Part shown: piece by piece, positions 7,486 to 11,991 of the stretch | Layout: the number at the start of each line of letters is the position of its first letter | Numbering within the stretch: position 1 is the stretch's first letter | Origin: Bacteroidota bacterium | GTDB lineage: Bacteria; Bacteroidota; Bacteroidia; Bacteroidales; UBA1715 | DNA: 12,772 nt | Reading direction: 5' to 3' | Assembly (NCBI GenBank): GCA_029266015.1 | Contig: JAJUFK010000043.1 | Coordinates: forward strand, 1-12,772 | Made by a program: the position numbers and the translations under genes | The notes under the pieces: model-generated | Seen by the model: only the letters and a program-made list of their open reading frames with translations | What the model was told of the DNA's origin: nothing | Database searches by the model: none

Positions 7486-7519
7486 CCCCACGCCCCACGG
7501 CTACGAGCAGTCGTGGGGT
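7486..7519 (+). promoter_or_regulatory. Strong GC hairpin with a duplicated 5' arm
   Basis: CCCCACG occurs twice in tandem (7486-7492 and 7493-7499), and the complement CGTGGGG lies at 7512-7518. The distal copy gives an 8-bp stem including A7485-T7519; the proximal copy gives a 7-bp stem with a 12-nt loop. It lies 8 bp after the DUF3164 stop and 20 bp before the next start. There is no T-run, so it is not an ordinary terminator. It could protect mRNA ends or regulate the membrane protein downstream. Confidence 0.6.
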
Positions 7520-7539
7520 TACCTAAAACCATTTAAACC

Positions 7540-7851
7540 ATGACAACAATTCAAATCGTACACAATACCATACTTATGCTTGCAACCCAAATAACATTTA
7601 TAGGTTGCAGAACGTGGAATGTAAAAGCAATAGCAAAAAACAACATGCCTCAAGTGATTTTGAGCGGTATTATAGTAAACCTTAGTTGGCTTGTAAGTAT
7701 GGGGCTTGGTGGTGTAAGTATGAATGCTATAATCAATGATTTTAAGTGGGAGCATGTTCCTATAGTAGCTGCTTGTATTATAGGTGGTGTGGTAGGTACT
7801 TATATAGGTATGTACGATAAAACCAAACGCAATGGAGACATCAGAATTTAA
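7540..7851 (+). CDS. Small phage membrane protein with three predicted membrane segments
   Basis: A 103-residue protein with hydrophobic segments at about 8-24, 37-58 and 73-92, the last being glycine-rich (AACIIGGVVGTYIGMY). The tail TKRNGD is basic and probably cytoplasmic. It follows the hairpin at 7486-7519, and its 3' end overlaps a 43-residue ORF. Size and topology would fit a holin-like or small transport protein, but I recognise no family and there is no endolysin gene next to it. Confidence 0.65.
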   Translation: MTTIQIVHNTILMLATQITFIGCRTWNVKAIAKNNMPQVILSGIIVNLSWLVSMGLGGVSMNAIINDFKWEHVPIVAACIIGGVVGTYIGMYDKTKRNGDIRI

Positions 7852-7963
7852 AGCTATAGTAGATGCATTAGAGCATAGATATAGTCAAAAAATAACAGCC
7901 ATAGAACGGCTCGAACTTATACGATTACTCTCGTTCTACTATCGAAAAATACATACACAATAA
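7832..7963 (+). CDS. Small helical phage protein, 43 residues
   Basis: ATG 7832 to TAA 7963 encodes METSEFKAIVDALEHRYSQK followed by ITAIERLELIRLLSFYYRKI and HTQ. The composition is that of a real protein: amphipathic helices with regular leucines. It overlaps the membrane protein gene by 20 bases in another frame, as phage early genes often do. The reading frame of the ASCH-like remnant lies one base away, so a frameshifted fusion with it was considered. Confidence 0.55.
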   Translation: METSEFKAIVDALEHRYSQKITAIERLELIRLLSFYYRKIHTQ

Positions 7964-8126
7964 TGAATACGATCCGATTGTAAAAATTGATGGGCAAAAA
8001 TTGAATATTGATGAAATTCAACAATTAGCATGGAACGATGGATTTGTGAACATAGTTGAATTTTTCTTGTGGTTTCATAGTGATTTTACAGGCAAAATTA
8101 TTCATTGGACAAATTTTAAATATTAA
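7905..8126 (+). pseudogene. C-terminal remnant of a phage protein of the ASCH-associated type, no start codon
   Basis: An open frame ends in VKIDGQKLNIDEIQQLAWND, GFVNIVEFFLWFHSDFTGKI and IHWTNFKY. This is the conserved tail of a family of phage proteins I associate with ASCH domains, normally preceded by about 80-120 residues. Here the frame is closed upstream by a stop at 7902-7904 and holds no ATG. The preceding DNA encodes the 43-residue ORF in the neighbouring frame. It is therefore a truncated gene, or is reached by a +1 frameshift near 7950-7960. The conserved tail shows little decay, so the damage may be recent. Confidence 0.6.
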
Positions 8127-8464
8127 TGCTAACAGACGTGTTGCAGCTATGCCCAGTTGGGCGATTAATAGAACAAAATTGTCAAATTACATAAAACTTA
8201 ATAAAATGGAAGAAACTTCAAAAAACAACGAAACTGCCCAATTGGGTATAGATGCTGTCAGCAGCCGTACTTTCGAGTATCGAGTAATTGACCACGATAT
8301 GTTCGATGAAGATGAAATACGAACAATGAACTCAATGGGTTCAAAAGGTTGGGAAATTATCAGAATACTTGAGCCAATGAAATGGCTTAACAGCGATGGT
8401 ATGTTTGTTCGTATTTACTATAAACGTGAGAAGCAGTCTTAGCATAGTTGCTAACGTTGATCGT
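8127..8464 (+). other. Possible gene-cassette-like insert around a single small ORF
   Basis: The ORF at 8206-8442 is flanked by related sequences: ATGCTAACAGACGTGTTG (8127-8144) on the left and TTGCTAACGTTGATCG (8449-8464) on the right, sharing TGCTAAC. The left flank also holds a GCCCAGTTGGGC dyad (8151-8162). Such GCTAAC-flanked single-gene units occur in Bacteroidota genomes and recall integron cassettes. I could not find a canonical attC (paired RYYYAAC and GTTRRRY), so this is tentative. Confidence 0.3.
8206..8442 (+). CDS. Small DUF4177-like protein
   Basis: A 78-residue protein. The part FEYRVIDHDMFDEDEIRTMN, SMGSKGWEIIRILEP and GMFVRIYYKRE has the strand-helix-strand pattern of DUF4177-like proteins, in which a GWE(L/I)V-type strand is followed by a final F/Y-x-R/K strand. 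ATG 8206 is preferred to the in-frame ATG at 8056, because the extra 50 residues cover the ASCH-like remnant and the flank. It may be a passenger of the cassette-like unit. Function is unknown. Confidence 0.6.
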   Translation: MEETSKNNETAQLGIDAVSSRTFEYRVIDHDMFDEDEIRTMNSMGSKGWEIIRILEPMKWLNSDGMFVRIYYKREKQS

Positions 8465-8644
8465 ATGTGGCTTGTTGGTATTAAAAACAGATGGAATAAA
8501 CTTTGGATTCGGAAAGATGAATTTCATAGTTCGCTTGATTTAGATGGTGAAGCGATGGGATATATGAACGAAAAGGAACGTGAAAAATATATAATGGACT
8601 TAGTTAGACGTAGGAATATTGCTCATGAACGTGGGTTGGATTAG
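8465..8644 (+). CDS. Small phage protein, 59 residues
   Basis: ATG 8465 opens a 59-residue protein with LWIRKDEFHSSLDLDGEAMG, YMNEKEREKYIMDLVRRRNI and AHERGLD. The charged helical second half, with DLVRRRNIAHERGLD, looks like a conserved phage early protein. The first residues (MWLVGIK) come from the sequence flanking the cassette-like unit, so the original N-terminus may have been replaced. No family name is recognised. Confidence 0.55.
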   Translation: MWLVGIKNRWNKLWIRKDEFHSSLDLDGEAMGYMNEKEREKYIMDLVRRRNIAHERGLD

Positions 8645-8680
8645 CCATTACGCCTAAATAATTGATAATGATTAAATTAT

Positions 8681-8854
8681 ATGAACAAACAATTTGTACA
8701 ACAAGTAGCCGAAATGAGGCGATTGCAAAAAGAATATTTTAAAACGCGACACCCTCTTGTGTTGCGTGAGGCTAAACTAATAGAAAATGCGGTAGACAAG
8801 CAGCTTGAAACTATGGTAGAAAAACAACCAAATCCACAGGGTAAACTATTTTAG
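8681..8854 (+). CDS. Small basic helical phage protein, 57 residues
   Basis: ATG 8681 to TAG 8852-8854 encodes MNKQFVQQVAEMRRLQKEYF and then KTRHPLVLREAKLIENAVDK and QLETMVEKQPNPQGKLF. It is a two-helix, coiled-coil-like protein typical of short genes in phage early operons. The next ATG (8856) follows its stop after one base, so the two are probably coupled. No function is known to me. Confidence 0.65.
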   Translation: MNKQFVQQVAEMRRLQKEYFKTRHPLVLREAKLIENAVDKQLETMVEKQPNPQGKLF

Positions 8855-8855
8855 T

Positions 8856-9272
8856 ATGGTTTACGAAGTTATGGCACCAAACCTGCAAGGCAGTATAGTG
8901 CTAACATATGATGCCAACGGAATACTCGAGCTTGCCGACTTTGGCAAACTACATGCCCTCGATAGTGAAACGCTTAAGTTTTTAGCTACACACTTCCCTA
9001 TGCATCAGGCGTGGTTGGCACGCACGGTAGAACAAATAAACGGAACCGCCAAACTTGTGCAGTTGGATATTACCTTCGAGCTATTTTACACAAAATACGG
9101 ACACAAAGAAGGTAAAATAAAAGCTGAAGCTGCGTGGAACAAGCTAAAACCCGAAGAAAAAGCAGCTGCATACAACTACATACCTCGCTACAATTCTATA
9201 CTTGCAGCTAACCAGTGGCGTGGCAAGCTTATGCCGGCTACCTATTTAAATCAAAAAAGATGGTTGGATTAA
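8856..9272 (+). CDS. Conserved phage protein with a PATYLNQKRW C-terminus
   Basis: A 138-residue protein. The C-terminal half has FYTKYGHKEGKIKAEAAWNK, LKPEEKAAAYNYIPRYNSIL and KLMPATYLNQKRWLD. The pattern W-x-K-L ... I-P-x-Y ... P-x-T-Y-L-N-x-x-R-W resembles the C-terminal tail of phage replication organisers and related early proteins. Only this module is present, with no helix-turn-helix or ATPase, so replication is a guess. It is the last gene before the structured RNA. Confidence 0.6.
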   Translation: MVYEVMAPNLQGSIVLTYDANGILELADFGKLHALDSETLKFLATHFPMHQAWLARTVEQINGTAKLVQLDITFELFYTKYGHKEGKIKAEAAWNKLKPEEKAAAYNYIPRYNSILAANQWRGKLMPATYLNQKRWLD

Positions 9273-9289
9273 AAAATATTAAAAATCAC

Positions 9290-9321
9290 TTGCATGTACA
9301 ACAAAAATATTCGTAATATTG
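9290..9321 (+). promoter_or_regulatory. Candidate promoter for the structured RNA
   Basis: TTG at 9290-9292 and TAATATTG at 9314-9321 are separated by 21 bp, close to the TTTG / TAnnTTTG consensus (one mismatch in the -7 box). Initiation near 9326-9329 would coincide with the first paired base of the RNA at 9325-9326. Confidence 0.45.
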
Positions 9322-9324
9322 CAA

Positions 9325-9489
9325 TGCTAAGTTTATTTCAAGTGGTGGTAATTCCGCCCGACATTGCGTATAGGGCTTTTTTTATGCCCTAAAACGATAT
9401 GCGGCTGTTTAACCCCGTACCAATGCTTAATGGCTTGGTGAGTGCCACTTGATGGACTTAGCAACGGGAAGTAAACAGCCGTTTTTTTT
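9325..9489 (+). ncRNA. Pseudoknotted structured RNA with intrinsic terminator, unassigned
   Basis: Perfect complements build a compact fold. P1 is TGCTAAGT (9325-9332) with ACTTAGCA (9456-9463). P2 is TCAAGTGG (9338-9345) with CCACTTGA (9445-9452), nested in P1. P3 is TAGGGC (9371-9376) with GCCCTA (9386-9391). P4 is CGGCTGTTTA (9402-9411) with TAAACAGCCG (9472-9481) and crosses P1/P2, giving a pseudoknot. P5 is CCCGT (9414-9418) with ACGGG (9464-9468). P6 is ACCAA (9419-9423) with TTGGT (9435-9439), extended by a GC pair step. Eight T residues (9482-9489) follow P4. P1 and P5 strands abut at 9463/9464 and could stack. It lies between two phage genes and has its own promoter. It could be a free small RNA or the leader of the antirepressor mRNA. 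Confidence 0.72.
9472..9489 (+). terminator. Terminator formed by P4 of the structured RNA
   Basis: The 3' arm TAAACAGCCG pairs perfectly with 9402-9411 and is followed by T8. The 60-nt interior is unusually large for a terminator and contains P5, P6 and the 3' arms of P1 and P2, so termination could depend on how those regions fold. Confidence 0.55.
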
Positions 9490-9513
9490 GTTTACATGCT
9501 AAAAAATCACATT

Positions 9514-10314
9514 ATGAATCAAAATCAAAAAGAAACCTACGCTTTGGTTAGCGTAAAAGAGCAGGATAGCAACCAAGTTGTAAACGCTCGCGAATTGCAC
9601 AGTTTTTTAAAAACGGGTACAAATTTCAGAGATTGGATAAAACGGCGAATTGACGAATATAGATTTACTGAAAATGAGGACTTTGTAATTTCGCTCAAAA
9701 ATGAGCGAAATTCAAAAGGAAGGTCAAGTATCGAATATTCAATAAGTTTAGACATGGCAAAAGAACTTGCTATGGTAGAACGCACAGAAGAGGGAAGAAA
9801 TGTGCGTAAATATTTTATAGAGGTTGAGAAAAAGGCACGAGAATCATTACAATCTAACTTACAAATTAATGAAAAAACGGGAATAACACCTGATGGTGTT
9901 GTGTATATTACAACTATGGGTGTTACAACCAACCATGTGTTTATAATGGATGGTGTAATATGGGCTAAAATTTCTCCGATAGCTAAATTATACAATTACC
10001 AATCGGGATTAAATAAATCTATAAAAGGATACATTGGTGAAGAAAATATAAAGAGGAATTTTGTTGGGAAAACTGAATCGTATTTTATGAATTTGAACGG
10101 GTTTATGAACTTTGATAAAAATATACGAGCAGAAATAAGTTCAAAACAATTGAATGGTATATTGCAAATGTATGGTGTTAATGTAGAAACTCCCGAAGCA
10201 AATGTATTTGCCTATACATATGAAGAAATGCTTGATATTCTTGCAGAATTGACAAAATCGCCTGTAAATAAGAATAAAGTGCAAGCAATGCTTCATAATG
10301 GTAGAAAAAAGTAA
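9514..10314 (+). CDS. AntA/AntB-type phage antirepressor
   Basis: This 266-residue protein has the AntA/AntB domain at about 20-105: VVNARELHSFLKTGTNFRDW, then IKRRIDEYRF, DFVISLK, YSISLDMAKELAMVERTEEG and RKYFIEVEKKARE. Antirepressors of this class inactivate the phage repressor and favour induction. The C-terminal half (about 120-266) is not the usual KilA-C or ORF6N type that I can name; it contains FIMDGVIWAKISPIAKLYNY and a helical tail. I chose ATG 9514 over ATG 9496, which leaves only 6 bases after the T-run of the RNA terminator. The gene lies just downstream of the structured RNA, so its expression may depend on read-through or on a promoter I did not find. A perfect 26-nt hairpin lies inside it (9687-9712). 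Confidence 0.82.
   Translation: MNQNQKETYALVSVKEQDSNQVVNARELHSFLKTGTNFRDWIKRRIDEYRFTENEDFVISLKNERNSKGRSSIEYSISLDMAKELAMVERTEEGRNVRKYFIEVEKKARESLQSNLQINEKTGITPDGVVYITTMGVTTNHVFIMDGVIWAKISPIAKLYNYQSGLNKSIKGYIGEENIKRNFVGKTESYFMNLNGFMNFDKNIRAEISSKQLNGILQMYGVNVETPEANVFAYTYEEMLDILAELTKSPVNKNKVQAMLHNGRKK
9687..9712 (+). repeat. Perfect 10-bp inverted repeat inside the antirepressor gene
   Basis: AATTTCGCTC (9687-9696) and GAGCGAAATT (9703-9712) are perfect complements around a 6-nt AAAAAT loop. It falls in the variable linker of the AntA/AntB domain (residues about 59-67, ISLKNERNS). Confidence 0.8.
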
Positions 10315-10325
10315 GGAGGTGTAGT

Positions 10326-10538
10326 ATGAATACAATATATGTAAATCACAAGAGCGATTTGAGTGAACAAATTAGCTTTTACGAAGGAACAAATTACAAA
10401 ACTTTCCGTACACGCACTACGTGTAATTGCTCACACAAAAACAATAATAGGAATGCAGTACTCGTAATATCACCTACGGGATATGTAAATACATGCTTTG
10501 TGCGTTGTAAACAGTGTAAATTAACCCAAACAATATAA
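10326..10538 (+). CDS. Small Cys-rich phage protein, probable zinc ribbon
   Basis: A 70-residue protein with a CNC pair at about residues 33-35 and a CFVRCKQC cluster at about 57-64, spaced as in a zinc ribbon whose knuckles face each other across a strand (AVLVISPTGYVNT). It may bind nucleic acid or a protein partner. The start is fixed by an unusually strong Shine-Dalgarno, AAGGAGGTG (10313-10321), which overlaps the stop of the antirepressor gene. Such sites are rare in Bacteroidota. Confidence 0.65.
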   Translation: MNTIYVNHKSDLSEQISFYEGTNYKTFRTRTTCNCSHKNNNRNAVLVISPTGYVNTCFVRCKQCKLTQTI

Positions 10539-10542
10539 AACT

Positions 10543-10752
10543 ATGATAACATTTGAAGAAAACAAAATGGTAATAGAGCTCCCTACAAATGGGTGCCCTG
10601 TAGAAGAATGGCTGCAAACACACACCGACATGGTAGAACTACTGCAAGCAGAAGAAGTACAAATGCACCAACGCCGCTGGCACTACTTGGAACTACTCAA
10701 GCAGTTGGTGCCGGATTGGAATACTGCACAAAGAATGATTCATAGTAAATAA
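10543..10752 (+). CDS. Small phage protein, 69 residues, last gene of the early operon
   Basis: It encodes MITFEENKMVIELPTNGCPV, EEWLQTHTDMVELLQAEEVQ and a WHYLELLKQLVPDWNTAQRM-type end. The two-helix pattern with W-Y-L-x-L-L and P-D-W-x-T-A is one I associate with small proteins of Bacteroidota prophages; no function is known. It starts 4 bp after the zinc-ribbon gene and is followed within 10 bp by a strong terminator. Confidence 0.65.
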   Translation: MITFEENKMVIELPTNGCPVEEWLQTHTDMVELLQAEEVQMHQRRWHYLELLKQLVPDWNTAQRMIHSK

Positions 10753-10761
10753 TAGATATTT

Positions 10762-10798
10762 AAAAGCCCCTGAAAAACAAATTAAGGGGCTTTTTTTT
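10762..10798 (+). terminator. Strong intrinsic terminator of the early operon
   Basis: AAAAGCCCCT (10762-10771) pairs perfectly with AGGGGCTTTT (10785-10794), and the T-run extends to 10798. The symmetric A and T runs mean it could also act on minus-strand transcripts. Confidence 0.9.
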
Positions 10799-10828
10799 GC
10801 ATTTAATGTAATTTTTATACTAAATTTA
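10796..10828 (+). promoter_or_regulatory. Candidate promoter of the two-gene accessory cassette
   Basis: TTTG (10796-10799) and TAAATTTA (10821-10828), 21 bp apart, resemble the TTTG / TAnnTTTG consensus with one mismatch. The start codon at 10841 is so close that the mRNA leader would be only a few bases long. Confidence 0.4.
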
Positions 10829-10840
10829 CGTACAAATAGT

Positions 10841-11113
10841 ATGTGTGATTGTATAAAAAATATTAGTTTTGACAAATATTTACATAAATCTATGGATACA
10901 ATACTTGGTTTTTTTACAAATATTAATGGTGTTTTTGTTTTGTCTTCACCCGAAAGAAGTGTAGAAGTGCAAGAGATTTATAATGATATAATGTCTTTAG
11001 ATTACGAACCGTTGAATGCAGATAAAAAAAATATGGCATTAGACCTTTCTAACTTTAGAAAATCATTTAAAAATTCTGTTTCTTCATATAAATCTGAAAA
11101 GATACATGGCTAA
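10841..11113 (+). CDS. Small soluble protein of the accessory cassette, unknown function
   Basis: A 90-residue, hydrophilic, helix-rich protein; ATG 10841 is used here, with ATG 10892 (MDTILGFFTN) as an alternative start. A short hydrophobic run, TILGFFTNINGVFVL (about 20-34), precedes a charged helical half rich in D, K and S. Its 3' end overlaps the DUF2335-type gene by 8 bases, so the two are made together and may act together. I recognise no family. Confidence 0.55.
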   Translation: MCDCIKNISFDKYLHKSMDTILGFFTNINGVFVLSSPERSVEVQEIYNDIMSLDYEPLNADKKNMALDLSNFRKSFKNSVSSYKSEKIHG

Positions 11114-11528
11114 ACAAACTCACAATCAAAAAATTGCTAAAAGCAATACTGGTGGTGCTACACTGTTGGAACACACTGTGAGTTTTGACGATAGTTTACT
11201 TCCCGATGCTCAGGAATTGGTGAAACTAAAGGAACTTGATCCAAATATAATTGATTGGATAAAAGAACGAACAGCGAAAGAACAAGACGAACGGCATTTT
11301 TTTAATAGAAGTAAAATAAATTTTGTAAACGTAAATACTAAGCGAGAGTTTTGGATAGATGTTTTCAAAATTGTAGCAGCTTTAATTGTAATAGGTATGG
11401 GCATGTATTTATCATATTTGTTAATTATAAAAGATAAAATAATAGAGGGTTCAATTTTTGGAGGTGCTGTAATTATTTTTTGTGTAAATGCATTTTTAAA
11501 ATTTGGCAATATTCCAAAAAAACAATAA
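11106..11528 (+). CDS. DUF2335-type predicted membrane protein
   Basis: A 140-residue protein. The N-terminal part has LPDAQELVKLKELDPNIIDW then IKERTAKEQDERHFFN (about 32-67), which fits the DUF2335 pattern of a proline-acid segment followed by an E-Q-x-x-R-H helix. Two membrane segments follow, at about 83-107 and 112-132. DUF2335 proteins are small membrane proteins of unknown function, common in prophages and accessory DNA. Its position in a terminator-bounded pair suggests a lysogenic accessory gene, perhaps affecting superinfection or host physiology; this is inference. Confidence 0.7.
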   Translation: MAKQTHNQKIAKSNTGGATLLEHTVSFDDSLLPDAQELVKLKELDPNIIDWIKERTAKEQDERHFFNRSKINFVNVNTKREFWIDVFKIVAALIVIGMGMYLSYLLIIKDKIIEGSIFGGAVIIFCVNAFLKFGNIPKKQ

Positions 11529-11552
11529 GTAAGATTGTTTATAATTGCATAG

Positions 11553-11586
11553 AAAGCCCGATATTAGAGTATTGGGCTTTTTTTTT
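11553..11586 (+). terminator. Intrinsic terminator of the accessory cassette
   Basis: AAAGCCC (11553-11559) pairs with GGGCTTT (11574-11580), extended inward by GATA/TATT to 11 bp with one G-T pair. The loop is TTAGAG and the T-run reaches 11586. Confidence 0.9.
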
Positions 11587-11638
11587 CTATGTTAAAAACA
11601 ACAACAAGTCAAGTGTTTTTACAATTATTTTAGAAATA

Positions 11639-11657
11639 TTTGTAAAATAGTTACAAA
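11639..11657. promoter_or_regulatory. Palindromic operator-like site TTTGTAA-N5-TTACAAA
   Basis: A perfect 7-bp dyad with a 5-bp spacer, centred about 17 bp upstream of the -33 box of the 11662-11691 promoter. The half-site TTACAA also occurs at the prophage left end (5389, 5409, 5508, 5597), so a common phage regulator or transposase is possible. Confidence 0.5.
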
Positions 11658-11661
11658 AAAA

Positions 11662-11691
11662 TTGGAATCCTTTAAAAAATAAGTATTTTTG
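11662..11691 (+). promoter_or_regulatory. Bacteroidota-type promoter of the short RNA
   Basis: TTG (11662-11664) and TATTTTTG (11684-11691, an exact TAnnTTTG) are separated by 19 bp. Initiation is expected at about 11698. Confidence 0.6.
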
Positions 11692-11697
11692 TAATGA

Positions 11698-11788
11698 CAT
11701 TTGACGACATAATTGTTAGCCACCTCAAAAAACTAACAAAAAAATCCTCAAAAAAAATTAACCCAGTATCCTACTACTGGGTTTTTTG
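11698..11788 (+). ncRNA. Short terminated RNA with an anti-Shine-Dalgarno-like loop
   Basis: The predicted transcript of about 90 nt has a hairpin TTGTTAG (11713-11719) / CTAACAA (11733-11739). Its 13-nt loop holds CCACCTC. It then has an A-rich single-stranded stretch with a second CCTC, and a terminator, AACCCAGTA / TACTGGGTT with a T-run (11760-11787). GCCACCTC (11719-11726) is the perfect complement of GAGGTGGC (11842-11849), which contains the Shine-Dalgarno of the small ORF at 11858. It may be an independent small RNA, or the attenuated leader of that ORF. The 3' end is well supported; the start rests on the promoter match. Confidence 0.5.
11760..11787 (+). terminator. Intrinsic terminator of the short RNA
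   Basis: AACCCAGTA (11760-11768) pairs with TACTGGGTT (11775-11783) around a 6-nt loop, followed by T residues to 11787. Confidence 0.85.
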
Positions 11789-11818
11789 CTTTCAAGGTAG
11801 GACTTGAAAGTATTTTTA
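11785..11818 (+). promoter_or_regulatory. Candidate promoter with a built-in dyad, upstream of the 40-residue ORF
   Basis: TTTG (11785-11788) and TATTTTTA (11811-11818) resemble -33 and -7 boxes with a slightly long 22-bp spacer. The perfect dyad CTTTCAAG (11789-11796) / CTTGAAAG (11803-11810) fills that spacer exactly, as an operator would. Alternatively it is simply a second hairpin after the terminator. Confidence 0.35.
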
Positions 11819-11857
11819 GATGGTAACATCAAAAAAGAAAGGAGGTGGCATAGCTGT

Positions 11858-11980
11858 ATGTCTGAAAATGTCAACAAAAATGTATACAAGGTGATATATT
11901 GTAAATATATTCGAAAGAATGGAAAAACAATTTATCCAACACATTCAAAAGTCTTTAGATTTTTAGTTCGTGTAAAATAG
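11858..11980 (+). CDS. Small basic protein, 40 residues, strong ribosome binding site
   Basis: ATG 11858 to TAG 11978-11980 encodes MSENVNKNVYKVIYCKYIRK, then NGKTIYPTHSKVFRFLVRVK. It is short and basic and looks like a beta-hairpin protein: the pattern Y-I-x-x-N-G-K-x-I-Y-P recurs in small Bacteroidota proteins. The site AAAGGAGGTGG (11838-11848) is close to perfectly complementary to the 16S tail, which is unusual for this phylum. It stands alone between the short RNA and a terminator. Function is unknown. Confidence 0.6.
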   Translation: MSENVNKNVYKVIYCKYIRKNGKTIYPTHSKVFRFLVRVK

Positions 11981-11991
11981 TATAAGTTTTT

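Noticed and set aside
8151..8247. Two similar short dyads, GCCCAGTTGGGC (8151-8162) and GCCCAATTGGGT (8236-8247), as a pair of operators
   Set aside because: The second lies inside the coding sequence of the DUF4177-like gene and no promoter lies nearby; the similarity may be chance or part of the cassette-like border.
9356..9383. Terminator from GCCC (9356-9359) with GGGC (9373-9376) and the following T7
   Set aside because: The stem is only 4 bp, and the same GGGC has a better 6-bp partner at 9386-9391. It is kept only as a possible alternative fold.
9537..9995. 152-codon minus-strand ORF opposite the antirepressor
   Set aside because: It is a shadow: the plus strand encodes a recognisable AntA/AntB domain, and the minus-strand product has no family features.
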